From the NCBI GenBank assembly GCA_022845895.1, contig AP025573.1, positions 1,026,501 through 1,090,500 on the forward strand: a DNA stretch of 64,000 nucleotides, written 5' to 3'. Shown piece after piece: positions 16,414 through 26,129 of this stretch (positions within the stretch are counted from its first letter, which is position 1; each line of letters opens with the position of its first letter). Made by a program: the position numbers and the translations under genes. The notes under the pieces are model-generated. The model saw nothing but the letters and a program-made list of their open reading frames with translations, was not told the DNA's origin and searched no databases. This DNA comes from Lachnospiraceae bacterium. GTDB lineage: Bacteria > Bacillota > Clostridia > Lachnospirales > Lachnospiraceae.

Positions 16414-18834
16414 ATGAATACATCATTATCATGGATCAAAGCGTATGTGCCAGGTCTTGAGGCAGCTGCGCAGGAATATACGGATGCGATGACATTATCC
16501 GGAACAAAGGTAGAGGGATATGAAGAGCTGGATGCCGACCTGGATAAGATTATCGTCGGTCAGATCAGCAAGATTGAAAGGCATCCGGATGCAGATAAGC
16601 TCATCATCTGCCAGGTGGACATCGGAGACGGATCCGTACAGATCGTTACCGGTGCGGATAACGTGCATGAGGGAGACAAGATACCGGTCGTGCTTGCAGG
16701 AGGACGCGTGGCAGGCGGCCATGAGCCAGGAACCCGTGTGGCAGGCGGAATCAAGATTAAGAAAGGGAAGCTGCGCGGTGTGGAAAGCGACGGCATGATG
16801 TGCTCCATCGAAGAACTGGGATCCAACCGCGATATGTATCCGGATGCGCCGGAAGAAGGCATCTATAGCTTCCCCGATGAAGTGGAAGTGGGGGCAGATG
16901 CCGTGGAAGTGCTCGGACTGCATGACGTCGTATTCGAATATGAGGTGACTTCCAACAGAGTGGACTGCTACAGCGTCATAGGGATAGCGAGAGAAGCGGC
17001 AGCTACGTTCGGGAAAGAGTTCGTACCGCCTGTCGTCAGACAGACAGGAAACGAAGAAGATGCCGGGGACTATATCAAAGTTACGGTAGAGAATACGGAC
17101 CTTTGTCCAAGATACTGCGCAAGGGTAGTCAAAAACATAAAGGTAGGGCCTTCTCCGGAATGGATGCAGAGAAGGCTCGCGTCTGTAGGAATCCGCCCTA
17201 TCAACAATCTCGTGGATATTACGAACTATGTCATGGAGGAGTACGGACAGCCGATGCACGCCTATGACCTGGACAAGATCGAGGGGAAAGAAATTATCGT
17301 GCGCACAGCCGGAGCCGGTGAAACGTTCACAACCTTGGACGGACAGGAGCGGCAGCTGGATGAGTCTGTCCTCATGATATGCGACGGGCAGAAATCCATC
17401 GGTATCGCCGGAATCATGGGCGGAGAGAATTCCATGATTACCGATGACGTTAAGACGATGCTGTTCGAGGCGGCCTGCTTTGACGGAACGAATATACGTA
17501 AGTCAAGCAAGAAGGTGGGACTTCGTACCGATGCGTCAGGCAAGTTTGAAAAGGGGCTCGACCCGAACAACGCGCAGGCGGCGATAGACAGGGCATGCCA
17601 GCTTGTGGAAGAGCTGGGAGCCGGCGAGGTAGTCGGCGGCATCGTAGATGTATATGGGAAGAAGAAAGAAGCAGTGAGGGTTCCGTTTGACGCGGACGCG
17701 ATCAACAATCTTCTCGGTACTGCCATACCGAAGAAAGAGATGCTCGGATATCTGAACCGGGTAGGCCTGACATATGACGAAGCCTCAGATGAGATTATCG
17801 CACCCACCTTCCGGCATGATATCTTCTGTATGGCCGACCTTGCAGAAGAAGTGGCCAGATTCTACGGATATGACAATATACCGACGACGCTCCCGAGGGG
17901 GGAGGCGACGAACGGTAAGCTGTCCTTTAAGCTGCGTGTGGAAGAAGTGGCAAGGGATATCGCCGAATTCTGCGGCTTCAGCCAAGGGATGACCTATTCA
18001 TTCGAAAGCCCGAAGGTGTATGACAAGCTGATGATTCCTGCAGAAAACCCGCTCAGGAATGCAGTAGAGATTATGAATCCGCTTGGGGAAGATTACAGCA
18101 TCATGCGTACGACTTCTCTGAACGGCATGCTGACTTCTCTGGCTACAAACTATAACCGGAGAAATAAAAATGTAAGGCTGTATGAACTTGGCAATATCTA
18201 TCTGCCAAAGTCCCTTCCGCTTAAAGAGCTCCCTGAAGAACGTATGCAATTCACGCTTGGAATGTACGGGGACGGCGACTTCTTCAGCATGAAAGGCGTG
18301 GTGGAAGAGTTCTTCGAGAAGGCCGGACTGCACGGGAAAGAAACGTATGACCCCGACGCAGGCAAACCGTATCTTCATCCGGGACGACAGGCCAACATCA
18401 TATACGATGGAGCTGCAGTCGGCTACCTCGGAGAGGTTCATCCTGATGTAGCGGATACGTATGGTATCGGTGAGAAAGCATATATAGCAGTTATCGATAT
18501 GCCTGAGATAGTATCGCGAGCGACATTCGACAGGAAGTATACGGGCATAGCCAGATTCCCGGCTGTGACACGCGACATCAGCATGGTGATGCCAAAAGAC
18601 ATACTTGTCGGACAGGTGGAAGAGACGATTGAGAAGAAAGGCGGAGCGTATCTCGAGAGCTACGCGCTTTTCGACCTCTATGAAGGCGCGCAGATTAAAG
18701 CAGGCTATAAGTCAGTGGCGTATTCTATCGTCTTCCGTGCAAAGGACCGCACGCTTAACGATGCTGATGTGACGGAGGCGATGGACCGTATCTTAAAGGC
18801 ACTGGAAGGCATGGGAATCGAGCTGCGTAAATAA
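16414..18834 (+). CDS. pheT: Phenylalanine-tRNA ligase beta subunit
   Basis: 806 residues, normal length. In order: an N-terminal tRNA-binding domain (GQISKIERHPDADKLIICQVD), B3/B4 editing region, B5 domain, catalytic-like core and a C-terminal anticodon-binding (FDX-ACB) domain with RFPAVTRDISMVMP. It supplies tRNA binding and editing of mischarged Tyr. It starts 18 bases after pheS with its own ribosome site, so the two are co-transcribed. Confidence 0.97.
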   Translation: MNTSLSWIKAYVPGLEAAAQEYTDAMTLSGTKVEGYEELDADLDKIIVGQISKIERHPDADKLIICQVDIGDGSVQIVTGADNVHEGDKIPVVLAGGRVAGGHEPGTRVAGGIKIKKGKLRGVESDGMMCSIEELGSNRDMYPDAPEEGIYSFPDEVEVGADAVEVLGLHDVVFEYEVTSNRVDCYSVIGIAREAAATFGKEFVPPVVRQTGNEEDAGDYIKVTVENTDLCPRYCARVVKNIKVGPSPEWMQRRLASVGIRPINNLVDITNYVMEEYGQPMHAYDLDKIEGKEIIVRTAGAGETFTTLDGQERQLDESVLMICDGQKSIGIAGIMGGENSMITDDVKTMLFEAACFDGTNIRKSSKKVGLRTDASGKFEKGLDPNNAQAAIDRACQLVEELGAGEVVGGIVDVYGKKKEAVRVPFDADAINNLLGTAIPKKEMLGYLNRVGLTYDEASDEIIAPTFRHDIFCMADLAEEVARFYGYDNIPTTLPRGEATNGKLSFKLRVEEVARDIAEFCGFSQGMTYSFESPKVYDKLMIPAENPLRNAVEIMNPLGEDYSIMRTTSLNGMLTSLATNYNRRNKNVRLYELGNIYLPKSLPLKELPEERMQFTLGMYGDGDFFSMKGVVEEFFEKAGLHGKETYDPDAGKPYLHPGRQANIIYDGAAVGYLGEVHPDVADTYGIGEKAYIAVIDMPEIVSRATFDRKYTGIARFPAVTRDISMVMPKDILVGQVEETIEKKGGAYLESYALFDLYEGAQIKAGYKSVAYSIVFRAKDRTLNDADVTEAMDRILKALEGMGIELRK

Positions 18835-18851
18835 TTTCAGGAGGACGGAAG

Positions 18852-19829
18852 ATGAATAAAAAGCAGATAGGCGGCCTTATATTAGCCGTCGTCCTGTTTA
18901 TAGCAACAGGAGTTATCAGTGTTTTGACCAATATAACAGCACAGAACCGCCTTGCAGATGTGGCAGGGCAGATACTTACCGGAGGGTATGAGCTAGACGC
19001 TCCGGTCAAGGACTATATAGCAGTCGTGAAAGTGGAAGGCACGATTCAGGAGCAGACTTCCCCGTCTCTGTTCGAGACGGAACAAGGATATCAGCATACG
19101 ACGACCATGGAGTATATCGATTACCTCATGAGCGATTCCAACAATACAGGGATACTTCTCTATGTGGACTCCCCGGGGGGTACCGTGTATGAAAGCGAGG
19201 AACTGTATCAGAAGCTGAATGAGTATAAAGATGCAACCGGCCGTCCTATATGGGGATATATGGCTCATTACGCCGCATCCGGCGGGTATTATGTATCCAT
19301 GGCGGCAGATAATATCTATGCGAATCCGAATACGACAACAGGCTCGATCGGCGTAATCATGGCGGGATATGACTTATCCGGGCTCTATGAAAAGCTTGGA
19401 ATCCGGTATGTAAGCATAACGAGCGGTGCGAACAAGGATTCCAGCCAGCTGAGCGAAGAACAGATTGCAATCTATCAGACCCAGGTCGATGAGTCCTATG
19501 GCAGGTTTGTAGACATCGTGGCCGACGGAAGAAGGATGTCGGCAGATGAAGTGAAAAAACTTGCAGACGGAAGGACCTACACCGCAAAACAGGCGGAAGA
19601 AAACGGACTCATAGATAACATATCGCTTTATGAGGATATGAAGGCAGATATGGGGAAGGAACTCGGGACAGATATATTCTATGAACTAAAGTCAAAGACC
19701 TCAGCGCTTACGTCCCTCTTATCCAGTATAAAAGAGATTGTACCTAAGTCAGAGGCACAGGTGCTGACAGAGACTGCCAGCGAGAAGGAAAATGGGGGGC
19801 TGATGTATTATGCAGAACAGCTACGATAA
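18852..19829 (+). CDS. sppA: Signal peptide peptidase SppA-type (S49) protease
   Basis: 325 residues with an N-terminal membrane anchor (about residues 7-27) and a Clp-like serine protease domain. LLYVDSPGGTVYESEELYQKL and YMAHYAASGGYYVSMAADNIYANP carry the catalytic Ser in ASGGYY, with Lys expected downstream in RYVSITSGANKD. It digests cleaved signal peptides in the membrane. It follows pheT by 17 bases and overlaps the RDD gene. Confidence 0.9.
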   Translation: MNKKQIGGLILAVVLFIATGVISVLTNITAQNRLADVAGQILTGGYELDAPVKDYIAVVKVEGTIQEQTSPSLFETEQGYQHTTTMEYIDYLMSDSNNTGILLYVDSPGGTVYESEELYQKLNEYKDATGRPIWGYMAHYAASGGYYVSMAADNIYANPNTTTGSIGVIMAGYDLSGLYEKLGIRYVSITSGANKDSSQLSEEQIAIYQTQVDESYGRFVDIVADGRRMSADEVKKLADGRTYTAKQAEENGLIDNISLYEDMKADMGKELGTDIFYELKSKTSALTSLLSSIKEIVPKSEAQVLTETASEKENGGLMYYAEQLR

Positions 19830-20400
19830 TGGTCCGGCAACCTGTGCCGGATTCTGGGTCAGGGCCGCAGCCTATGCGATAGACAGCGTTATCGTCTTTT
19901 TCGGCCTTCTCATCGTACGTCTCATAATGAGCGGGGTCATGTCCATGACAGAAGGAACGGCCTTTAGTGGAGGCATCCTCTTCCAGTATACGTTAAAAGA
20001 TATCGCACTTTACCTTGTACAGGTGCTGTATTTTATCCTATGTACTTATTTTACCGGAACGACCCTTGGGAAGAGGGCGATGAATCTGCGTGTGGTCTCA
20101 GAGGAGGGGAAAAAGCTGACACTTCTAAATGTCGTATACAGAGAGACGGTCGGGAGGTTTCTGAGCGGCATCATTCTCTACATCGGTTATATCATAGCCG
20201 GTATCGACCCGCAGAAGCGGGCGCTGCATGATATTCTCTGTGACACGAGAGTCATCTATGCGCGCAGGGTGAAGGTATATCCGGTATATCAGAGGCCGAT
20301 GCCGCCTGTGCCAGAGAAGGAGGCCCCTCAGAAGACGGGATACCATATGGCAAGGCCGGAGCAGGAAAGTCCGGCTGTACATGAGGAAGACAGACCGTAG
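19810..20400 (+). CDS. RDD-family membrane protein
   Basis: 196 residues. GFWVRAAAYAIDSVIVFFGL is the RDD signature span, followed by two more spans and TLGKRAMNLRVV and KRALHDILCDTRVIY. The tail from about residue 155 is Pro- and charge-rich. Its start lies 20 bases inside the end of the sppA-like gene. The pairing suggests a joint membrane quality-control role, but function is unknown. Confidence 0.88.
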   Translation: MQNSYDNGPATCAGFWVRAAAYAIDSVIVFFGLLIVRLIMSGVMSMTEGTAFSGGILFQYTLKDIALYLVQVLYFILCTYFTGTTLGKRAMNLRVVSEEGKKLTLLNVVYRETVGRFLSGIILYIGYIIAGIDPQKRALHDILCDTRVIYARRVKVYPVYQRPMPPVPEKEAPQKTGYHMARPEQESPAVHEEDRP

Positions 20401-20430
20401 ACAATATATTCTTATTAGAAGGGATTCATT

Positions 20431-21456
20431 ATGAGACGTCAGGATTTTTATTATGAATTGCCGGAAGAATTAATAGCGCAGGATCCGTTAGAGGATCGCT
20501 CCAGCTCCAGACTCCTTGTATTAGACAAGGAGTCTGGTTTGGTCTCTCACCGTGTATTTAAGGATATCACGGATTATCTCCATAGGGGAGACTGCCTTGT
20601 TATTAATGACACGAAAGTGATTCCGGCGAGGCTAATTGGTTCCAAGATAGGAACAGATGCAAAGATAGAAGTATTATTGCTGAAGCGGAAAGAAGATAAT
20701 GTCTGGGAAACGCTCGTTAAGCCAGGTAAGAAAGCTAAGGTTGGAACGAGGATTAGTTTTGGGGACGGGATTCTGATTGGTGAAGTCATCGAAGTGGTGG
20801 AAGAAGGCAACCGCCTCATACAGTTTTCCTACGAGGGTATCTTTGAAGAGATTCTGGACCGCCTCGGACAGATGCCGCTTCCCCCATATATAACCCATCA
20901 GCTCGAAGACAAGAATCGTTACCAGACGGTCTATGCAGCGCACAGTGGTTCGGCGGCAGCGCCGACAGCGGGCCTTCACTTCACGCCCGAATTATTGGAG
21001 GAGATCCGGCAGAAAGGTATCGATATAGCGAAGGTAACGCTGCATGTGGGCCTGGGAACCTTCCGTCCGGTTAAGGTGGATGATATCATGGAACACCACA
21101 TGCATTCGGAGTTCTTCCAGATAGATGAAGCGGCTGCCATGAAGATCAACAAGGCGAAAGACACCGGAGGAAGAGTCATCTGCGTCGGCACGACGAGCTG
21201 CCGGACTATCGAGTCTGCAGCCGGAGCGGACGGTCACATAAAAGCAGGCAGCGGGTGGACGGATATCTTCATCTATCCGGGCTACAAGTTCAGGCTTCTC
21301 GACTGTCTGATAACAAACTTCCATCTGCCGGAATCGACCCTGATAATGCTTGTGTCAGCGCTGGCGGGAAGGGAGAATGTCCTGGCGGCGTATGAGGAGG
21401 CCGTGAAGGAGAGGTACCGGTTCTTCTCGTTTGGAGATGCCATGCTGATTGTATAA
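20431..21456 (+). CDS. queA: S-adenosylmethionine:tRNA ribosyltransferase-isomerase
   Basis: 341 residues. [20 protein letters not shown] and [15 protein letters not shown] at the start and [18 protein letters not shown] in the centre are diagnostic. It moves the ribosyl of SAM to preQ1 in tRNA, giving epoxyqueuosine. A terminator follows about 70 bases after the stop and marks the edge of the conserved segment. Confidence 0.97.
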   Translation: MRRQDFYYELPEELIAQDPLEDRSSSRLLVLDKESGLVSHRVFKDITDYLHRGDCLVINDTKVIPARLIGSKIGTDAKIEVLLLKRKEDNVWETLVKPGKKAKVGTRISFGDGILIGEVIEVVEEGNRLIQFSYEGIFEEILDRLGQMPLPPYITHQLEDKNRYQTVYAAHSGSAAAPTAGLHFTPELLEEIRQKGIDIAKVTLHVGLGTFRPVKVDDIMEHHMHSEFFQIDEAAAMKINKAKDTGGRVICVGTTSCRTIESAAGADGHIKAGSGWTDIFIYPGYKFRLLDCLITNFHLPESTLIMLVSALAGRENVLAAYEEAVKERYRFFSFGDAMLIV

Positions 21457-21522
21457 AACCCGGCGGTATGTTATTCAAACGGGAGCCGTATATTCATACA
21501 AGTTTAATAAGTAATTATCAGT

Positions 21523-21564
21523 AAACGGCAGCTACATCCTATAGGATACAGTTGCCGTTTTTTT
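21523..21564 (+). terminator. Intrinsic terminator after queA
   Basis: AAACGGCAGCT-CATCC pairs with GGAT-AGTTGCCGTTT, followed by a T run. In the next 250 bases (21565-21822) I see no intact gene, only a likely promoter (TTGAGG and TATAAG, about 21771-21799). Confidence 0.8.
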
Positions 21565-21822
21565 AAAATTAGACTGATCTGCTGACGAAAGTAACATAGC
21601 GCTTTTCGAGCTCCTGATACATTTCAGTTCTCCAGCGTCTCTTTCTGGTATGGCAAGCTGTTCTTATCTATTTGGTATATAGTCGAGACTCTGATATAGA
21701 TAGCGTGCTTTTGCAAGTAGAAGCGGAAAACGATTCTAACAGATAACCTATAAATTCGTATAAACATTTATTTTGAGGTTAAAATATGATATACTATAAG
21801 ATAAAAGCGAGGTATGGTATTT

Positions 21823-22344
21823 ATGGAGTATATATTCGTGGAGTACAAAAATCTGCTGGAACGCAAAGTGAAGCTAGAAACAGAATTACAGACGCTGGTA
21901 CAAGGCTATATTTCGAAAAAGACAATTAAAGGTAAGACCTACTGCTATCTGCAGAATAGAGTTGGCGGGAAGTTAATAAGCCAATATTTAAAGAGTGAGG
22001 AAGTGGATGAGATCACAGAGCAGATTGCGCGCCGCAAGCAATATGAGGTAGAATTGCCAAAGCTGAAAGCCCGGCTTAATGAACTGGAACAGGCTGCGAG
22101 GTTACTTGGGAAACATATCAGCCGCCGACTCATGCTTTTGAAGCTTAGTACAGGAATGGACAGCTTGTCTGCGGAACAAAAAAGGCAGAGTTCGTCCTTT
22201 GCCGGTGCCATGAACGCTATCGAGGGAATCCCAGTCAGCGAACATACAGCGCAGGAGATTGCGGCTTGGCAAAACGGAAACAAACCTTTCATTTCGATTT
22301 TTGAAGCGACGCTCAAGCGGTATGGCTTCTTTGCGGAGGTGTGA
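21823..22344 (+). CDS. Predicted coiled-coil partner (possible antitoxin) of the Fic protein
   Basis: 173 residues from the ATG at 21823, chosen because AGCGAGG is well spaced; an ATG at 21814 sits too close to it. It has a small YISKKTIKGKTYCYLQNRVGGK region, then a coiled coil (about residues 60-105), then SSFAGAMNAIEGIPVSE. The NAIEG with Glu134 resembles the inhibitory helix motif [S/T]xxxE[G/N] of Fic regulators, although the Ser/Thr position is Met. The stop lies two bases before the Fic start. The antitoxin role is inference. Confidence 0.6.
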   Translation: MEYIFVEYKNLLERKVKLETELQTLVQGYISKKTIKGKTYCYLQNRVGGKLISQYLKSEEVDEITEQIARRKQYEVELPKLKARLNELEQAARLLGKHISRRLMLLKLSTGMDSLSAEQKRQSSSFAGAMNAIEGIPVSEHTAQEIAAWQNGNKPFISIFEATLKRYGFFAEV

Positions 22345-22345
22345 A

Positions 22346-23074
22346 ATGCGAGATCCTTATTTATATGACGACGCTGACGTACTGATAAACCTTGCCGGCA
22401 TCAAAGACACGGAACTTCTGCACAAAGCGGAGGCGGACATTACCAATCTGGCGATGACAAGCATTTATAATCGGCAGTACGAGAAATTTAACACGGATAC
22501 GATCAAAGATATTCACTGTACCATTTTCGGCCAGATTTATGACTGTGCTGGAGAATTCCGTACCATTCAGATGATCAAGCCGGAAGACGTATTGGGCGGC
22601 GACACGGTGCGATATGCGTATCCCAAGGAGATTAAAAAGCAATTGACGGCTTCTATGAAAGAAATTGCCAAGCTGAAGCGAAACGGCCAGAATGACAAAG
22701 ACGTTGTATTTCGTCTGGTCAGGATCATTGCCCAGATTTGGCAGACGCATCCCTTCCGGGAGGGAAATATCCGCAGCGTTATCGTCTTTGCGGTATTGTT
22801 TGCCAAGTCGCTCGGTTTTGAGGTGGATCACGAGCTGTTTAGAGCACATTCCATTTATGTACGCAGCGCCCTTGTTTGGGCATCGCAGGGGATATATGCA
22901 AAGTATGAGTATTTGGAACGTATTTTCTTTGACGCGATTCTCCATGACGCGATAACTTCCGATGAGACAGATGCATCTGCTAATAGGAAATATGAAAAGG
23001 TCGGCGATTACATGGTTCAGGATTACAAAGAGCGGCCGCACGAATATCAGGATCATGAAAAATCCAGAAAATAG
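22346..23074 (+). CDS. Fic/DOC-family protein with altered active-site motif
   Basis: 243 residues. The start at 22346 has GGAGGT upstream and follows the previous stop directly. The Fic core helix reads HPFREGNIRSVI at residues 135-146. The canonical motif is HxFx[D/E]GNGRxxR, so catalytic His135 and Glu139 are present but the second Gly is Ile142 and the last Arg is Ile146. Fic enzymes transfer AMP or other phosphoryl groups to target proteins. The changes may alter the nucleotide used or weaken activity. It sits between the coiled-coil partner and YwbE. Confidence 0.85.
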   Translation: MRDPYLYDDADVLINLAGIKDTELLHKAEADITNLAMTSIYNRQYEKFNTDTIKDIHCTIFGQIYDCAGEFRTIQMIKPEDVLGGDTVRYAYPKEIKKQLTASMKEIAKLKRNGQNDKDVVFRLVRIIAQIWQTHPFREGNIRSVIVFAVLFAKSLGFEVDHELFRAHSIYVRSALVWASQGIYAKYEYLERIFFDAILHDAITSDETDASANRKYEKVGDYMVQDYKERPHEYQDHEKSRK

Positions 23075-23083
23075 GAGTAAGAA

Positions 23084-23281
23084 ATGATGAATGGACAAAA
23101 CAGATCTGATGTGAAGGTTGGATCGACGGTAAAGATTGTCCTGAAGGCGGATCAGCGTACCGGCAAGTTAACAGATGGTATTGTGGCGAGGCTGCTGACG
23201 AAGAGCAGCTACCATCCCCATGGTATCAAAGTGATGCTTGAGGATGGACAAGTCGGCCGGGTACAGGAGATTGTTGAATAG
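23084..23281 (+). CDS. YwbE-family small protein
   Basis: 65 residues matching the short YwbE/DUF2196 family: KVGSTVKIVLKADQRTGKLT and HPHGIKVMLEDGQVGRVQEI. Function is unknown; the fold looks like a small beta barrel. The ribosome site is AGGAG. It follows the Fic gene by nine bases, so the three genes 21823-23281 probably form one unit. Confidence 0.85.
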   Translation: MMNGQNRSDVKVGSTVKIVLKADQRTGKLTDGIVARLLTKSSYHPHGIKVMLEDGQVGRVQEIVE

Positions 23282-23528
23282 ATGATTCCAAATGGTTGGT
23301 ATCAATATATTCTTGAGGATATGGTATGGGTTGCATGCATTAGAATCATGAACCGATAACCTTGAATGAGATTATATTAAATTATATATGTCTTTTTGAC
23401 TATCTTTTTATATCTTCTTAAATGTCCGCAAAGCCTTATTTTATCGGCTCTACGGGCATTTTGCTTTTGTGGTAAACCTCACATATCTAGGTCTATCTTC
23501 TTATATTTTCGCTATCAAGCGTGGTTAA

Positions 23529-23541
23529 AATCGTGGTAAAT
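23529..23541 (+). repeat. 13-bp direct repeat, left end of the mobile element
   Basis: AATCGTGGTAAAT, repeated exactly at 30508-30520. A related GTGGTAAA lies at 23469 and GTGGTTAAA at 23521. These may be integrase arm-binding sites rather than the crossover core. No coding gene is visible in 23282-23545. Confidence 0.55.
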
Positions 23542-23545
23542 ACTT

Positions 23546-24739
23546 CTATGCAATTAGACGCTGAACCTCTGATTTTGCGGTATCTATGGACGCATGAGCG
23601 TACCAATTCATTGTGATACTAATGTTTGAATGCCCCATGATATACTGTAAATCTTTTGGGTTCATGTTCTTGCTTGCCAGCCTTGTGCAGAACGTATGGC
23701 GTAGCGTATGCGGTGTGATATGTGGCAAGGGATTGTCCTTGTGGTGCTTGTTGTATTTCTTTACCATACGGACAAATAAGGCGTTGTAATCAATCGCAAC
23801 TTTTGGCTTGTCCTTATGATTGACAAATAGGAAATTGCCCCGTCCGTCTATCACAAATGGTTCTGCCTTTGGGCGTTTCTTCATAACCCGTTGAAATGCC
23901 TGTATCGTTTCTCTGCTTAATGGTACTTGCCTTATTCCGCTTTTCGTCTTAGGCGTTTCAATATAATAGCCTTGTTCCTTGCTCTTTAGTAACTGGTGGT
24001 CGATAATCACAACTTCATTCTTGAAATCAATATCGGCTACTGTCAGTCCGCACAGTTCCGAGATACGAAGTCCTGTTTTTAACAGTATCAGCACATCATC
24101 ATAATACTTGTGATACACATTGTCCGTCTTGATGAATGAGAGTAAGGCTTGTTCCTGTTCCTCTGTCAATGCAACTTTCTCTTTGGTATCATTTTCTAGG
24201 ACTTCACTTAACTTGAAATCAAAGGGATTTTTCCTTACGCAATCGTCTTGTATGGCGATATAGAATGACGCTTTTAACGAGCGTTTATGGTTGTTAATGG
24301 TATTGTAGGAAAAGCCTTTGTCTTTCATGCGTAACGCCCATTCTTTAGCGTCAGAGGGTTTTATCGTATCAATGCTCCTAGCACCTAACTTATCCTCTTT
24401 CAATAACCGCATGAGTTGTTCCCGTTGTTTTATTGTGCTTTTCTTCACATTTGCCCTCTGTGCGTTCTGTTTGGCATAGAGTTGGCAAAGCGTCATTTTC
24501 TTGCCTGTGCTGTCGATACCGTCCTCAATATCCCGTCTTATCTGCTGTTCCAGTTCACGAAGTGAGGGTTTTTCCCGTTTTCCCTTTGGTGTCGGGTCTG
24601 TGGGTGTCAATCTCCAAGCATACACATATTTTGTGTTTCCAAATGCGTCTACATATTTATATAAGTATTTCCCGTCTGTTCGTTGGCTCTCTCCAGTATG
24701 CAGGATACGACCTTTGTTATCCCGTCTTTTTTCTTTCAT
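23546..24739 (-). CDS. int: Tn916-type tyrosine integrase
   Basis: 397 residues. The N-terminal arm-binding domain (KRRDNKGRILHTGESQRTDGKY) is that of Tn916-family integrases. A SAM-like core domain follows, then the catalytic domain with Arg in KTGLRISELCGL, HTLRHTF and the nucleophile Tyr in NWYAHAS. It integrates and excises the element. It is preceded by xis and reads towards the left end, as is usual. Confidence 0.95.
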   Translation of the reverse strand: MKEKRRDNKGRILHTGESQRTDGKYLYKYVDAFGNTKYVYAWRLTPTDPTPKGKREKPSLRELEQQIRRDIEDGIDSTGKKMTLCQLYAKQNAQRANVKKSTIKQREQLMRLLKEDKLGARSIDTIKPSDAKEWALRMKDKGFSYNTINNHKRSLKASFYIAIQDDCVRKNPFDFKLSEVLENDTKEKVALTEEQEQALLSFIKTDNVYHKYYDDVLILLKTGLRISELCGLTVADIDFKNEVVIIDHQLLKSKEQGYYIETPKTKSGIRQVPLSRETIQAFQRVMKKRPKAEPFVIDGRGNFLFVNHKDKPKVAIDYNALFVRMVKKYNKHHKDNPLPHITPHTLRHTFCTRLASKNMNPKDLQYIMGHSNISITMNWYAHASIDTAKSEVQRLIA

Positions 24740-24817
24740 GGTGTCTGCTCCTTTCCTTGTTGGAAAGAGCCTTGATATGACTTGTGTTCATCATAACACA
24801 TACAAGGCTCATTTGCA

Positions 24818-25021
24818 TTAGATTGCGTCCAATTTGTCAATAACCTGTTCAAACTGTCGGCGTTTAATCTGTATGCGGTTGCCATTCATAATGAGCCAGC
24901 CAGCGTCCTTGTTTTCCTCTGCTAAGCGTCTTAACTTGTTTTCTCCGATACGGAAATACTTTGACGCTTCTTCAATGGTAAGGGTGTATTTTTCCCATAC
25001 GGGAATATCGTTGTTATTCAT
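24818..25021 (-). CDS. xis: Excisionase (Tn916 Xis type)
   Basis: 67 residues with a winged-helix start ([20 protein letters not shown]) and a basic end. It bends DNA at the element ends to favour excision by Int. It lies 78 bases upstream of int, and its start codon touches the end of the initiator gene. Confidence 0.92.
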   Translation of the reverse strand: MNNNDIPVWEKYTLTIEEASKYFRIGENKLRRLAEENKDAGWLIMNGNRIQIKRRQFEQVIDKLDAI

Positions 25022-26116
25022 CAGATACCCCCTTTCCCATGTTTCGTGTCATACTGGATATAGGGGATAAGGTCGGTGCGGTTTATCCTCTGTAAATGGG
25101 CGGTTAGTTTACTGGAAAGGGAATTGCTGTATCTTGCCTTATCAAGCATAGTTCCCACTTTTTCCAATCCGCCTAATGCGTCATGTTCTTCTAAGAAGTA
25201 AAAACTTTTGACAGCGGAAATCACGCCACCCTCTGTAAGCCATTGCTGTGTTTCCTCAAGGGAATTTTGCTGTTTTGGTACTTGCAGTTTCAAGACTTCC
25301 ACAGCCCCTAAAAAGCGTTCCCAAAACCGACACGTTTTCCATCTGCTTTTATTACTTTCGTTTCTGTTTGGCACGACAAAGCGTAGGTTGTTTGACAATA
25401 GCCCGAAAGCCAGTTCTCCCAGTTCCAGCGGTCTGTCTTTGAATGTCATGGCAAAAGCATGAGCCTTATCATCACGCAGTTGCATTTCTGTCCGTTTCCA
25501 ACTGCCGACTTCCTCAAGTGTCTTATTATGTTTTGAACAGACTTCCTTATCCTTATCATAAAAGCGGTAGGACAATCCCGATTTACCAGCACCGATATAA
25601 ACTGTCTTTGCGGTATCGAAATCGTCAAACTTGCTTTCGTCAAAGTGGTAGCCCTCACTATTCGAGATAAATTCCTCTTTTTCGCATTTCTTCTTTATCT
25701 GCTCTATGGTAAAGAATGGCTTTTCGTTCTTATCATCAATGGCAATATCAAGCCTTGTGAAGTGGAAATTATCCAGTCCGTATCTTCGCTCACAACGTCG
25801 GAACATATCCCCAAAGGTATAATTCCTACTGTCGAGAATACGGAAAATATCATCACAACCTCTGCCAGTCATAACAAGATAACAGCCTAGCCCTTGTGGG
25901 TTATCCTCTGTCTTTCTTGCGTCCCCCGATACATAAATATCTCCAATCTGCCAGCGTGCTTGATAGGTTTTGTATTTAACGCTTGCCGGATAGACATTGA
26001 AAAGGTCAGTCGGTAAACCTAAAATGTGCATGATGACATCTTCAGCAGTTGCCGTTTCAAATACAATGCTGATGTAATCAATCTTAACGGATAAATTTTT
26101 GTGTGTAGTTATAGTG
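25021..26116 (-). pseudogene. Rep_trans-type replication initiator/relaxase with apparent frameshift
   Basis: The reading from ATG 26031 gives 336 residues of a Rep_trans/MobT-like protein (QIGDIYVSGDARKTEDNPQG, DNFHFTRLDIAIDD, GSWKRTEMQLRD). Homologous-looking sequence continues upstream in frame as NLSVKIDYISIVFETATAED, but no start codon is available there. A well-placed GAAAGGAG-TA-ATG (26114-26116 region) begins MHYNYTQ in a frame that is off by one base at an A5 run. Removing one A would join them into a protein of about 362 residues. Either it is disrupted, or translation begins at 26031. Such proteins nick the origin for transfer and replication. Confidence 0.7.
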
Positions 26117-26129
26117 CATTACTCCTTTC

